Shown: positions 12,560 to 27,800, counted from the stretch's first letter. The stretch: DNA of 64,000 nt from Didymodactylos carnosus (GCA_905250885.1 CAJNOQ010000150.1:1-64000); one strand, 5' to 3'. A program made the numbers and translations. The notes: generated by a model not told the origin, from the letters alone.

Positions 12560-12730
12560 GACCGTTTTCATAACGTAACTTACGGACTGTTTTTATACCG
12601 TAAATTAATGGTGTAAAAATCGATACATTAACGTTGACCGTAAAAGGCGTGTTTTACACCGTTAACGGGCCGTTTTTATGCTGACCGTTAACGTGCCATT
12701 TACACGACATTAACGGATCGCTCTGTTCGC
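12560..12730. repeat. TTAACGG/CCGTTAAC motif cluster 2
   Basis: Words such as ACACCGTTAACGGGCCGTTT, GACCGTTAACGTGCC and ACATTAACGGATCG share the vocabulary of 9745-9880. There is no coding content. The two clusters may be copies or the two ends of one family. Confidence 0.45.
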
Positions 12731-12902
12731 ATGGGTATCTTTCAAGTTTTTTATTTTTTTCACCGTCGTTAATAGCAAAAACACGACTTTAACTTTGTAT
12801 GTCACAAGAACTTGAAAATCCATCCCTTGTACCGTGAACTTACAAAAAAATCCTGAGAACGAAAGATTTCCGTTATAGGACTAGAGTATCGATCTTCAAT
12901 AT

Positions 12903-13395
12903 AAAGATGGACAAGTCCAAATCCAGACTTGCCATTTTTTTTAATGTACTTGAACTGAGATTTTGTTCAAGGTAAATCTGACTTCTTCTTGTATCTTGAG
13001 CACGATCTTGGGTTAAGAAATGTCACAAAATCTTGGGAAGAACATTAAGAAGTCAAGAACTTAAATTCTTTAATCTTTCACTCAAGATGTTACCCTAGTG
13101 AATGTACTTGAGATCAAGTACTTTGTTACTTGCAAATTTTCTGAAGTACTGGGTTAAGCACTTGTCAAGCATTTTTAGATTTAATACGTGTCAAGTACCG
13201 GGAAGAACTTTTCAGATACTTTCATGTATTTCGCAAGTACGTACCAAGTACCTGCCGAATGCTTGATGACGTACTTGTCTAGTACTGATACTTGTTACAT
13301 TACTTGATAAGTACCTTTTTTACTTACAGAAAAACTCCGGGTACTCTGGACATTATTTCCACAAGTAGTTGTCTGAGTACTTGTACAAAAGTATA
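12903..13395. repeat. AAGTAC/GTACTT-rich degenerate repeat block
   Basis: About 490 bp is saturated with CAAGTAC, AAGTACT and GTACTTG words in both orientations, starting with AGATGGACAAGTCC. The start resembles the end of the hAT-type element at 33113 (CAGAGATGGACGAAGTAC), whose subterminal DNA is also rich in AAGTACTCG. I infer a degraded relative of that family; its right end was not found. Confidence 0.4.
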
Positions 13396-15568
13396 TTCGT
13401 TAGGGTAGCGGATTATCAAAAATGACTTTACTGAAGTATCAGTTTTCGCTGATTTCTCAGCTTTAATTGTTTTTATTTGCTGTGGAACCGTTAGATTCAG
13501 AGAGTTTTGCACGAAATAATATCTAACAAAGAAGGTTGTAACGAGTATGAAAGAGCAAGTGCTCTGGAAAACTCGTCATGTTGCAGTATAAGAGATGAAT
13601 AAAATTTGAATCAAAATGCATTTGAACAGGGACTTTAGTGAAAATAAATCTAACTGGCGGTTAACTTTAACTTAAAATTAGGTGAAAGACAGTGGCGCAT
13701 TTGGTCAATGCAAATCTTGAAATCTATAATTTCAATCTATAATTTTTTTGTAGCAAAAAGTTTGAAAAAACTTTCTTTTTCAATGATTTCAAATGAATTC
13801 TGATGACTTGTCTCCTCTTTTTTTATCAAACTCGTGGAGTTTTGTCGAATCGGTCAAGGATGCTGGATGCACCCTATCAGATCCACAAAGGTCATGATAA
13901 ATTTTAGAGGAATTCGGCATTATCCTAGGATAGATATTTTTCTACCTACATACACATCAGCTGGATCTATAGATGTTAGTCGACCTACAATTCATTGACT
14001 CCCACTCTAGTGAATAAAATAAATTCTAATCCTTTCTGTTATTCTTTTTTTCCACTATAAAGTCAAAATATTTGTTCTCACTTAGACCTCTCGAGTCGCA
14101 TTCATCATAATTCAAGTATCTAGAAGTTCTACATTATATTACTTTCAATAATGCTGTTGTCACCTTCATTAAAGATACTTTTATTTTATCTGCCCTCTTA
14201 TTGACTCATAAAGTCGTTAATCAATGGAATAATATGAATAAAAACGTTTGCAAATTTCTTAAAATGTTATTTCTTATGTATAGCAAGAAATGTATATCTA
14301 TCGATTTTGTCTGACATCTTATTTTTAACTATCTTTATATTTTTTATTCGGTGAAACTCGATAGTCTAATTCGGAAAACTATAAATATCTTTGTTATCTA
14401 AGTGTATGTTCTTTTTTCAAAATTAAATTGATTTAAAATATTGACTCTTTAATTTAGTGTCCTCATCCTTTGGCGTTTTAGTTTAAATATGCAAGAACAC
14501 GCCATTTTATAAATAGTACTAATTTTCATTTGTTTATTATCAAAAATAAATACCATTTATTATTCTAGGTTGTATTGGTAATATAATTTGTTGTTTGTTA
14601 AAATAGTTGTCTTCTATCAATAATCAATTAGATTATTTTGTAACACAATATCCGCATTGCTACATTTTTAGTGTCAAGGAAATAAATAGGCAAAACATCT
14701 TGATATACACAGTAGAATTATGAAAATCGATTTCTTTTTTTGTCAATAATGCGGTGAGAGACTTAGGATTAGAAACATCGTGCTAGAAATGTAGAAAGTA
14801 CAAATAATAATAATGTTTGGATAAAAAGTTTTTTGATTCAAAAGATCAAGCTGATTAATTTCAAATACCCATCCGGGCTCATTGAGTAGAACAACAGTTA
14901 TAGTTAAAAAAGTGTTTAACATGAATAATATAGTGATGTACTTTATGGTTTCTTATTTTACGAATAGACAAGAATATTCCATACTATCATCTGAAATTTT
15001 CGTTTTTTAATGGACTTTGTGATCATATTCATAAGTGCAATTTTCTATTTAAATGTTTATCAGTAAAATAATGATTTTTTTGTTTTGTTCTCATCTCAAA
15101 TGTTCCTTTTCTCTCTCTCTCTCTTTCTAAAAGATAAAAGGTCATATCGATAAACGCGAAAAGTGATTCTTCTTCTTTCTTATTTCGATACGTAACAAAA
15201 CAATAATCATAGAGTTAAAATCACAGAAACATAAACAAGTTAAATAGCATTCAAGAAACAAAAGAAATAACCTACGACAAATGATTTTAATATAGGTATG
15301 TACAAATATTTATTAATACATTTGTGAAATATCAAAACTTTGTTCAAATTTGAAACTAACAAACAAATCAACACATTTGTTCAATAACATCATTTAGTAC
15401 TACTACAAAACGAGTTGGAAAATAATCAATTAGAAGATTGATGAATGTAATTTTAGTATTTTTCTTCAATTTTATAAATATTTACAAGAGACAAAGGAAA
15501 AATCGCATAATGATTTTCATAATCCTTTCTTTTAATATCATAACTGTTAAAAATCTCGTCAATTAAAC

Positions 15569-15960
15569 ATGAAGGTGGAGTCTACATATCAACTAAATCA
15601 AGAAATTTTAAAGCTTGTTCAATCGAAACCAAGTGTAGATTTAAACTCACTACGGTCAATTATCTTATATGCAACAGATTTGGATCGAGATAGTCCTGAA
15701 AAAATTTTCATTCTTGATTTTATTCAATCATTTTGATGTCTACAGAGAGGACCATAGACTAGACTAGACATTTGTTTTCAACGATACTTTGGCTCAAAAT
15801 TTGCTTTATGTAAGGTAATTGACAATAGAGAATTCGAAGCTGCAATGGTTTTGATCGAACAAGTTTTAAAATTTCTCGATTAGATGTATATTATAAAACA
15901 GTTAAAACAGTTGCAAACAGATGCATAGCCAAATTAGGATTTTTTTAGAAGCGTTTTTTA
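15569..15960 (+). pseudogene. Decayed protein-coding region, family unknown
   Basis: A 55-codon frame (15569-15736) reads MKVESTYQLNQEILKLVQ then SKPSVDLNSLRSIILY and ends FILDFIQSF. It has coding-like composition unlike the flanks. Beyond its stop, coding-like pieces continue in other frames: DVYREDHRLD about 15733-15765, VIDNREFEAAMVLIEQVLKF about 15819-15880, and VYYKTVKTVANRCIAKLGFF about 15888-15948. This pattern, with at least two frame changes plus stops and no splice sites at the breaks, fits a decayed host gene or gene fragment. I do not recognise the family. A short real gene ending at 15736 is the alternative. Confidence 0.45.
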
Positions 15961-18900
15961 GCTTGATCAGCTGTATATAGATTTGTATTCAGGAATAAGC
16001 AAAGTTGAAAAATCAGCTTTTACTAATTATATCATAAACCGGTAGTCTTGTACTCTGTTTAGTTGCATTTCCATCGTGTATGATAATATGTCTTTGTCAT
16101 GAAGTATATTCTTGTTTGAGCATATGCATAGACGTGTACATATTGTAGATAAGAAAAATTCAATTTGAAATGTGTAAGGTGAAGAAAATTCTTATCTCTT
16201 GTAAAAGTTTATTTTTTCAAATCTGTACAGCACAGTACATATGACATAGAGAAAGAGTGAGAGAAATATTTTGTTTGAAAACAAAAACGAAAAGAAAGGA
16301 ACTAATTTATGTGTCTTAAACAATAATAAAATTAAAAAAAAAAAGTCTCACACATCACAAGGCAATATGGTTTATTTGCTCTTCTTCCTTCTTTTTTTCT
16401 TTTTTGTTTTCAAAATCAAATCAAATTCATAGGATAAACGAATTAGACGATGAGTTTAGACTTGTATATCCTATCAATTTCAATGAAAAGAGAATGGAGA
16501 CTATATAAAAATATCAAATTTATAAATAAAAAATTAAATCAATTAAATCCAAAGGCTACTACGTTGTTAACTTTTCTTATAAAATATAATTATTTAATGT
16601 ATCAAATATTTAGATGATAATCATCTCTACTTCTATTTTCACGATGAGAGGAGTATAATTTGTTCTCTCATTCCACCGTGGTTATCTTATACTTGAAAAA
16701 ATTTCAATTTTTACTACTAACCACATTGACTCTTTCGAGTACTCTCACGTTTACTTAAACTCTATTATATTCTTCCCAGTGGCATACATAACGAATAGAA
16801 GAGGGTTGTTACAATTGCGTTTTGAGATTCTCGTTGCGTCCTTGATTAGTCTCGAGTATAACCTATAGGAGATGAAGAACCCTTATTTTCAGAGATGAAT
16901 GCCGTTGAGAGCAAAAATGTAGGATATCAAACGTTGAAAACAATGGAAATTTCAACTCTTGGCGGTGCACTTATATCTTTAAGATGTTTCTCATTTATTC
17001 TATACTTGTTCATGCTACATCACCACACAGAACGGTAAAAATTTCAGGCTCTTTATTAGAATGAGTAACTCAGACAAAATTCAGCTCTAACTCTAAGTTC
17101 AACTCCGTCGGTCTCAACTCTAACTCCATTTCAACTCAGATAAGTACTTTTTCATCGATGTTGGCATCGCATCATAGAACGAAAAAATCTAGTGTAATGT
17201 AATAAAAAAAGCAAATGAAATGTCAGAGTTGTAAAAATTTCGAACCGGAACTGCGGAGGTCGAGTTATTGAGTCCAGACTCAACTCAACTTGGGGATAAT
17301 AGAAACACAACGTTACTCCATCAAAAACCCGCTTAACTTTGAAGTTGGAGTTGTCCATCTCTCCTCATTATAAATAGAGTGGTACCGTGTGAAAAAGATA
17401 CGAACCTATCGGCAGAAGTATGAACGAGAAACGTCTTGGCGGCATCAATTTCGATTAGGGGGTGGATGGTGAGAAGCGCATGCTTACTAATCAATAAAAA
17501 CACAGTTGCTCAAAAAACTATATTTTTACTCAGTAAGATTTAACCCTTTCCTAGAATCTGTATCGAAAATGCTGTTTAGCGATGAACGTCCACCACCTAG
17601 AATCGCCATTTTCCTTTTCAATCTTAAGCATTATACGATTTTATTTTCGATGTTTTAGTTTTTAGATCATTCATTAGCTCCACCTAATAAAACAAAGTCT
17701 ATTCTTTTTTTCTTTTATTTTAATGAAATAATTATTTCGATTTTCTCGAGTAAGAAGTAATACATATATATGTCTTGGAAAATATATAATTGGTTTTATA
17801 ATATTTCTCAGACTGCATATGAGTTCTAGTAAAAACTGACTGTACAGAAATTGTGTATACCATCAGACAGATATTATAGAGAAATTTATAAAGTATTCGC
17901 GTTTAATAGAGCCCTAGAAAGCCAAAATGGTTAGTGTTGTTCTATCGCATATATCTATCATACAGAATGTTCATATTTCTTTTTGCTGCAACTGTTGTAT
18001 GATGTTGTATGATTTTTCATAAATAGTACATTAGGAGAGTAAATCACTTATATGTGCTGATGGAATATCTACATGGAGTACTTCGTAGAAATGCCACGTT
18101 GAAGACTTCAATTAAAATTTTTGATTTTTGAATATGATTTTAAAGATTCACCCCTCATAGTAGCCAAATCGCCGATAAAACATTTTGTTAATTATTATAT
18201 GAACAAACTGTGCGTCACTGTCGATAACAATAATGTTACAAGGAGGGAGACGACGTATGAGTGCTGTTGATAAACAGGCGGAGGATATGACTTGGTATGC
18301 GTTCTATTGTCGCAAAGACATGAGAGTAACTGATTTCGTTTTCGATACGATTTAGTTTTGTACTTTTTTTGAACGTATGGATGATCAATTATCCAGATGA
18401 AAGCCTTGTAATCAAATAATTAAAATGTTACGTATGAGTGTATATTGTATTGATACAATGAATTTACTTGTGTAATTTGCATCAGAATAATAAATTGTTT
18501 GATATCATTCAAAAAACATCTTTATTGTTATTAGAACGAGAAAAAGAGAAAAATTTTGTTCATATAATCAGTTTTACAGAAGTTGAAACATAGATCATTT
18601 TGAAAATTGCGAAAAGATTCAAAAATGAATGGAAAATATAGGTTATCAACTATTCTGCATTTTATGGCTATCTGATTATAACTCTACTAAAATTGAACCA
18701 CATTGTTTGAAACTTTCAGAATACGAACTTTTACTTATTCGTTATGCAATATAAGGAAAAATACAGAAAAATTGCTTTTGTTCCAACGATTTACATGACA
18801 CTTTCCAGAATAACACCTTAAGAAGAAGAAGAAGAAGTAATCGAACATTTTTTATTCATCTCACAGTTCTCTTCCCATTTGAAAGTTTCAAGTGATGTAG

Positions 18901-21814
18901 TTCGATTTTGATTGCATTCTAGATATTTTATTTTCACTTTTTACAAAGTAACTTAATCAGTTGGAAGCAAAGATTTGCTTTTTTTTTTACTATGATTAGT
19001 TATTGTCTATGTGTTTTGTATAAATAGGAAATATTTCAGCTCTCCATACGTTTTCTATAAAATACAATTTGAAAAAGTACCATTATTCTTTTTTTTGAAT
19101 GAACAGTACTAAATATTGTGTATATTGTTGATTTTCATAAAATTGATGAATGGTTAAACAAATCCATATTGAAATCGTTAAACAGCTGAAATATAATCGT
19201 TAAATTCAACACCATGAAATTGATTAGATATGGCGAAATGAATAGGTAATACATGGATTAACTTTCGCGTGAATATTATGTTTTCTTAATAATCTACCAG
19301 TTGTACCAAAAAACAATAGATAATCAATCGACAAGGACATAAAAGATTTTTTGATTGATGTAAATTGACGTAATACCATCATCTGACGGTACTGAGGTAT
19401 CATTCAACATTTGAAAGAACAAAATTATACAAAATAATTGTGATGTAATGAAAAAACTAAGCTGAATTAGTAAAAGATGATTCGATCCGTATGTTGCTGT
19501 TCTATACTGTCCGATAAAAAAAGAGTGCTTTGTTTTGATGATATGTTAACTCTCTTAAAGTAAACATAAAAGCTTTGAATAGTTAAGTACACTTGGTAAC
19601 TAGAGCAATTCAAATTAATTGGATATGGTAAAAACTCCAGTCCTGCGTGTCTTTTAACTCAGATCACATGCGGAATTATGATGAACATTCAAACAGAAAG
19701 AATAAAAAGGTTAAAGTCAATACCTGCGATTTTTTTTCTTTTGTTCTTGTACGAGAAAACAAAGAAAGAACAACGAAAATACTCATTTCCCTTTCGTTTT
19801 TTGCGATCATGTGTTATCCAGTAACTCTGAAAAACTACTCCTTATCATAAAAACATTGTGTGTATTTATACTGTAGTTTTGTGCAGTTTTCGTTTATATT
19901 TAGAATGCATATGAAAGAGAATACATGTTGTATCGCTTAATTCAGTATCTCGGCTTGTCTTAATCTCTAAACGACGAAATAATCGGAAAGTAAAAATTTT
20001 TAATATGTTCTGATAGTTTCGCTTCAAACGTCACATAGGTTTCGCAATGTACAGAGAACATTTTGATATCTTGACAGAGTAGTTATCTCACTCACGGCAT
20101 TTTAACAAATTCATCTGATACCGTTTACTACCCGGGCCATAGCAAACGGTGTAATTAATTGTCTATTAAACATCCATTAATGATCCATCCAATGTTCACA
20201 TTTTCAGATCGTTGCGATAATTTTTTGACCGTTTTTATGCATTTTTTTCTGACTAGTATTGTCTTTCAAGACCAAATTTACAATTTTCAATATTTTTTTG
20301 GTTTCTGAGGACCATGGTCCCGTCACTAGTGCCCATCTCAGAACTAGAGGCGGCTACTTCATGAGACAAGTTGCGATGACCTGAATAATTGAAGAAGAGA
20401 AAAAATCAAGAAAATTAGATCTCATTTTAGATTCATAAATTAGACTCATATTTATACTAGTCATAATAGTGAAATAAAAGAGTAAATGATTTGTTGAGAA
20501 ATGGTTAAAAACTGACATTTAATTGTCAGCATTCAGTACTAATTTTTTTCCTTATATTTTAACTGTTCTAAAATGGCATGTTAATAGACAGTTCATGACG
20601 ATGTGAATTTCAGTTTTAAATGCATACAGTTAAATACCTGTTTTTAGGTCTGATTCATAGTGAAATAACAGATAGAAAACGGTAACTATTAACGGAATGT
20701 TTTTTAACAATTTTTATCTGATTAAAATTTTCGTTATGCCATTAATACGCTATGCATGAGTTATTAAAGTTCAGTTTTCGTTAACCTGGGTATTTGTATT
20801 TACTAAGTTTTTATGTCACATGATTTCCTATAAAATGAAGCATATTTTATCGCGCATGTCAGAATACTTTTATAAATAGAGACTCTTCAAAATTATTTTC
20901 ACAGCTACTGAGACTCTTACATTTACAATTGCGATGACAACATCAGAATGAGACACTGTACTTTAGTTGTGTAATAAATATCAGAACAATAGCTTTGTGT
21001 ATGAGACACTATGGTTCTTGGAAAAATATACAAGTATTTTCATTTGTCATGTACCATTAAAAGTACTGGTCCAAGCGTACTTGAAATATTTGATTTTATT
21101 GAGAGTAAGAGTTCTGATAAATAGTCCGAAATTTGCTAATTAAACATAAATAATTCAAACAGTAACCTTATACATTCTCTTTATGCAAATATATTCTTAC
21201 ATTGGAAAACCTCCGGTTGTTTAATTTTGTTAATATTGTATCGTGTATTTTTTTCTACAATCTCTTTTTGTCTAACCATGTAGATTTTTGTTACTCACTT
21301 CTTATAAAGGGTCTTGCTTGTGTTAAAGATAATCTCAGCGCACATCAGTAGCTCCTTAGAAAGGTACTATAATATCACCGCGTTGCTTACGAAAACGTCT
21401 CTACTTTGTTGACTTATTTTTCAATGTTCAAACGTCAAAATTGATAATATTGTGTTCTTTCAACATAAAATAAAACCTGTTTACAAAGCAAATATCACGC
21501 TACAAGTATTTGTATAGCATTAATTTGAAAATAATCATAAAATACTTGCAATTCTACTTAGACAAATAATTGAACAGGCATCTGTAAAGTGAATAACCGA
21601 GTGTTGCCAATTTACTTTTCAAAAAGGCAAGTATTAGCTTCATTAAGCCAACGAAGGATGTGTCAAACTTGCACACAAGTACATTTACTAACGGAAACGG
21701 ATAAAGAACACTAAGTAAAAAGTTTATTTTCGAAGTGTTTTAGTAAATTTTTCGTTTGTATATAGAAATTAATGGGTATATACTACTAGTTGCTGTTTCG
21801 TTGTAGGATAAAAT

Positions 21815-24800
21815 ATGTTGAGACACCATATTATTTCCATGTTGTGTTCAAATTGTCTGCTATTACTTATATTTATTTATAACGTTGGTATGTTTTCAGT
21901 ACGATTCATACTATTTCTCTTTAACAGTGACGAAATTTTTCCTTTTAGAATCTCAATCATGTGGTATTCATGAGTGGCGATGTGAAACAGGTGGAAGATG
22001 TATTCCACAAACCTGGAGGTGTAACCGAGTACACGATTGTACAGATGGATCAGATGAAAGAAATTGCAGTATATATCTTACCGTTATTTTTATATCTAAA
22101 TGAACTATTTGAATTAATTTTTCATTTCAAAGCATATCCGAGATGTTCTGATACTCAATTTGATTGTGGTGATCGTTGTATACCACGAATGTGGCGATGT
22201 GATGGAGATGACGATTGTATAAATGGAACAGATGAATTGAATTGTCGTAAGTACAACGGGTACAACTGTTAAAAATCTTAAAATTGAACTCTATATTTTT
22301 GTTTGTTATAGCGCCACGGCGATGTTCTGCAACCCAATTTCAATGTAATGACTCTAGATGCATTGACGCGTCAATGAGATGTGTATGTATATGAATTTTT
22401 CATTCATTTTATCATTCTATTCATAAATAATGATGTTTTATGTTTTAGAACCATGTTAAAGATTGCATTGATGGAACTGATGAAGGATCATTTTGTAGTA
22501 AGTTAGATTATTTTAAACTCTCTCATAGAATACTGCAGAGTAACATAATTTTTATTGATAGATGAAATTTTAGTCAATATTATTGTAAATCTATTTCGTC
22601 TATGCTAATTTAGATTATCGCGTATGTGATCAAAGTGAATTTCAATGTGATATTCAACGATGTATACCGCTTACACAGAAATGTGATGGATATTTCAATT
22701 GTAACGATAGAAAAGATGAAGAAAATTGCAGTAAGTGAATATATTTTAAAATTAAAATGGTACGCTGTTGAATGAGATTTGGTAAAAAAGCTAGAGACGT
22801 TCGATTTTTGCCATAGTTTTAGACAACCTCTTCAAAATGTGAGTCAAGTAAGGCTTTTATCTCCTTTGATTGTATTATGGGCTTCGTGTAGAGTCGGAAA
22901 GGAGTGAAACATAGATTATTGATCACGTTGAGCCTTGTAACAGTGTTTATTTCGTCTTTCTTAGATCAAACCGCTTGTCAAACTCATCAATTTCGATGTG
23001 CCGATGGTACTTGTGTGGGAAGTTATGCAAGATGCGACTTTCGCACACAATGTCCCGATGGATCTGATGAAGCAAATTGCAGTATGTAACTCTTTCGATT
23101 GGATAAACTCAATTTTAACAACTAATTTTTCATAAAAGCAAGAAGAAATTGTACAACTGGACAATTTCGTTGTTCGAATGGAAAATGCATTCCATCTGCA
23201 TGGGTTTGTGGTGAGTTTATTTATACACCGCATAAAACGTTTTACATAGTAACAACATCAAAATTTTCAATTTTTTATTTACAGATCAAGATGATGATTG
23301 CGATGATAAGTCAGATGAACAACATTGCGGTAAGCGTAAGAATAAAAATGAACAAATTTCATTGACACATGTATTTATTTTGCAGAATCACGTCAGTGTC
23401 CACCGCATATGTGGCCATGTAATGTTACTGGTCAATGTATTGATATAACAAAAGTCTGCAATGGTGCTCAAGATTGTAACGATGGTACAGATGAAACGTC
23501 ACAATGTGGTAAAATGATATTTTATTCTGTTTTCATGATCAATATGTTCAATGAATATCATTGAAAGTTTAGAAAGTTTTAGTTTACTTATTGTTATTCT
23601 ATATTTGAAGGTAATCGTTTATGTGGTTCATTATCATGTGAACATGCTTGTCGTCCAACTCCAAATGGACTTGGAATTTGCTATTGTCCATTTGGATTTC
23701 AATTAAATATGACAAATAATCGATCGTGCATTGGTAAAAAAAATTTATTTATATTAGTAAATTTTTAATCATTTATTCTTTTTAGATATCAATGAATGTA
23801 ATGTTTGGGATGAATGTGATCAAGAATGTCAAAATACAATTGGATCGTATGTTAAACAATTTATACTTTTTTAACTAATAATAATAATTTGATTTTTTTT
23901 TTCTTATTTTAGTTATGTCTGTTCTTGTCGTGCTAATTATACATTAGAAGCGGGAACTCGATGCAAACATGTTGATAGTTAGTTGAAAAAATTTATAGAT
24001 TAATAATAATAAGACAAGAAATAAAATATCTTTATTTATTAACTATTATTTTTCATCTTTTTCTTCTTCTTCTAGGTGATAGCATGAAAATGTTTGTGAC
24101 CATTGCTAATAAAATATATGAAATTGATCGACTAGGAAATTCTCGAATAATATACAGTGGCTTAGAAAATTCTACCCTTTTTGCCATTGATTATCATTAT
24201 CGAAATCAATTAATCTTTTTCACCGATCCATTACAACATAAAGTAAGAAAATGATTCGTTTTTTTTTTTAAATTTTATCATTTTTATATATAATAAATCT
24301 TCTTTTTGAAGATTTATTCATTATCATACAATAATCCAAGATCGACGCCTATAGTCATATTGGAAAAAAATATTTTAATGCCAATATCTTTGGCTGTTGA
24401 TTGGGTGACAAATAAAATATACATTGTCGAAAGTAGTGTGGCTCGTATTGATTTAATTACATTAGATGGAAAAATGAAAACAAATATTGTAATTCAAAAT
24501 CTTTATCAACCAACATCCGTGGCTATTGATCCAATAGCTGAGTAAATAATATTTATAATATTTTATTATATTTTTTTGATTCAATATTTTAATTTTATAT
24601 TTTAGATATTTATTTTTTGCTGATCAAGGTGATCAAGTTAAAATACCAGCTAAAATAGTTCGTTGTCTATTAGATGGTAGTCAATGTACAGTTTTAATTG
24701 ATAAAAAATTACATCATCCAAATGATTTGAGTGTTGACTATATTAAATCACGAATCTATTGGGTAGATACAAGTTATGATCATGTTGAAAGTTGTGATTA

Positions 24801-27800
24801 TCATGGTTCAAGACGGTAAAAATAATTAAAATAGACTATCAAATTTCTTGTAAATAATTTAATTTCTTTTGTTTTGTTTTAGAATTACAATTTTAAGTGG
24901 TGGTCAAAATATTCCTCAAGGTTTTAGTTTAGATTTATTTGAAAATAATTTATATATTACGGATTTAACAAAAGGTGCAATATTAAAAGTTCGAAGACAT
25001 TTTAATTCAAATGGAACATATTTTTATAAACCACAAACACCTATTCGTCCCTATGGTATTAGTATTTATCATTCAACACGTCAACCATTTAAACAAGATC
25101 CATGTAATGGAACACAAAATGGAGGTTGTCAACACATTTGTCTATTAGGACGAGCAACTTTATTAACAAATAGTTATCAATGTCGATGTCAAAGTGGTTA
25201 TCGTCTCAAATCAGATTTGAAATCATGTGAACGTATGTATCTCGAAGATATAATTAACATAAAAATAATCACACATGCGCACATACACACTATTGTCCTT
25301 TTCTGAAAACGAGGCGGCTCGGCAGAATGCTTATCACATTCGAATGAAAAGTGATAGAGACATGCGGATTTCACCGGGAGCGTAAGCGTATGCAAAAACT
25401 AGGCTTTCAGGTAAGGTTTACCATGGTAAGCCTTTCGATGCAAAGTCTACGAGATTGCCATTCCTGGACAGTACGATGGATTTTGATTTTCAAACAGTGC
25501 AATTGATAGCCCGAACCGAGATCTACAATTCTAGACCAGTCTTAACTCTCTATCTCTTATGATTCAGGAGCCATACGCATTTTTCCGAGAGTCTCGATTT
25601 CGGTCAGTTTACCTTGGGTGATCCTAAATGGGTCAAGGTAGGGATAATCGGCCACGCTGAGTCGAGCAGAGATGTTTATTTTTAGTTTCAAACCGATAGT
25701 TTGAAACTAAAAATAAACATCTCCATTCCTACTCGACTCAGAGTGGCCGATGTTTAGTTTCACGTTCTGTATTTTAAAAAATTCTTCTATTTTTTCTGAA
25801 AGAGTTTTTGAAAATCGTTACAAATTTATTTATATTAGTTTTATCCGAGGTACATACTTTCACACAGTAGATGACTTCAGGCTTCACAATAGTGAATAAA
25901 AATAAACAAGTCAGTTTCGGTAAAAAAACGTTATATCTATAAGTTATAAAAGCTGGAGCACAATGGACATTGATGTGAACATTTATCATTGTATTATTCA
26001 CCATTTAGATGCAGTAATATAAGCTTTCATATGAAGACTGTTTAACGTCATATAATTCTCAGTCATATTTGATTAATATAAAAATTATCAGCAAAAATCG
26101 ACATAATTTTGTTCTTAAAGTTAAAGAAAATGATAAGGAATTTTTTTTGCTACTAATACTATAGAATTTAATAAACGAGCGTTGTAGAAGCCAACAGGAA
26201 AAAATCTGATAGAATAAACCGAAGAATTAACGTTTTTCATGCGGAGAAAATTTCTCCTAAATACATCGTCAGTGTAGTGAGTTTCCTAAATTTTCCTAAT
26301 GTTTTTTCTTGCTGAAACTTGGTCCAAACACTATTCCCAGTGTGATGATGATGCATATCCAAACATACGTAAACTTTCATGTATTTTATCAGCAGATTTT
26401 GAAAAATCGATGATTTTCACGTTTTTTCTCGGCTTAACATCATGTTTTTTTCGTAAAACCAATGACATCGAATGAGATATATGAGAAACTTTTTTAAGAG
26501 AAAAAAATTTCTTCGAAAATTTTTGCCTTTGCAGCTCAGCCCTGTCCTCCGTGAGAGATCCTTTCTTTAAAAAAAAGGTGATGGTATAAGTAATTTTAAT
26601 CAACTCTTACGTCATAAAACAAGTTATAACTATGCAGAAAACGACATGTTTGTATGATAAACTAAAAAAGGCCAGTGATCAGAAGAGGGAAAGAAAATGT
26701 CAAATAGAAAAATGAATATATAAATGATTATATTGATTTCAATTTTAGCGATAAAAGATTTCTTAATATTAACTCGAACAACGTCTATTCGTGGCATTGA
26801 TTTGATTCGTGATTCAACAATTGAAGCTCGAGCACCAGTTATGAGTGAACGTCGAACAGTAATTATTGATACAGAATTTGATTATGAACAAAAAACCATT
26901 TATTTTTATGATCAATTAAGTCGAATGATTTATTCATCACAAATGGATGGCGAAAGTATGTTTTAAATATAATGTACATATAACCACAATGTATCTTATT
27001 TAAAGGACCAAAACCAGTTACAACATCAAAAATATTTCCACTCATTACGGCATTAGCATTCAATTGGTATTCAAAATTGTTGTACATGGCATCAAATGAC
27101 GAAAGAAAGATAACTGTTGTTCGAATTAATTCAAGAGATTTACCACAACGAGTTATTGCTAATGATACTGAGGGTATTCATGGAATTGCACTTGATCCAT
27201 CAGAAGGGTAAAGAATTTTGTTTCACTAATAAAAACTTTATTTTTGAAATTATTTAATGCAATGAATAATTTTATAAACTGATGTAAATGGACAATTATA
27301 GATAAGATTTATTTTAAATCATTAATTAAACTCATTTTTATTTTTATTTTTACTTCAATGAATTCTTTTCTATAACTTTAGCCTTGTATTTTACACGGTA
27401 ATTAAACGTCCAGCTAAAATTTATCGAATGTTATCTGATGGTTCAAATCGTTATGCCATCGTTTCAAGAGAACTTGGTACTCCATATCATATTACATGCG
27501 ATTATTTAACAAAACGACTTTATTGGACAGATGGTGTTTTATCACGTATTCAATACAGTGATTATAGTGGAAGAAATGTTCAAACATTAAAAGGAAAATC
27601 TATCTCACATCCATTTGGTATAGCTATATATGAATGTAAGTATTAAGATAATAGAATATTTTAATTCTTAACATTGTTCATATTTTCTTTTCTTTTTTCT
27701 ATTTTAAGCACGTTTATATTTTTCTGATGCTATTTTACAAACTGTCTATGAGAGTAGTAAAACATATAGTGGTTATGCATCGCCTATACGTTCAAATATA

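Larger units (their letters stand above)
8050..21814. other. 13.8-kb stretch without an intact gene
   Basis: Between the divergently placed ABCF3 start and LRP2 start I found no recognisable protein gene. Contents noted separately: a hairpin at 9656-9740, TTAACGG-rich blocks at about 9745-9880 and 12560-12730, MITE-like elements at 10870-11158 and 11851-12002, an AAGTAC-rich block at about 12903-13395, a decayed coding region at 15569-15960 and a candidate orphan exon at 11363-11400. The rest, notably 16000-21700, is AT-rich sequence with stop codons in all frames and simple repeats such as (GAA)n at about 18821-18837. Regulatory elements of either flanking gene could lie here but none can be identified from sequence alone. 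Confidence 0.6.
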
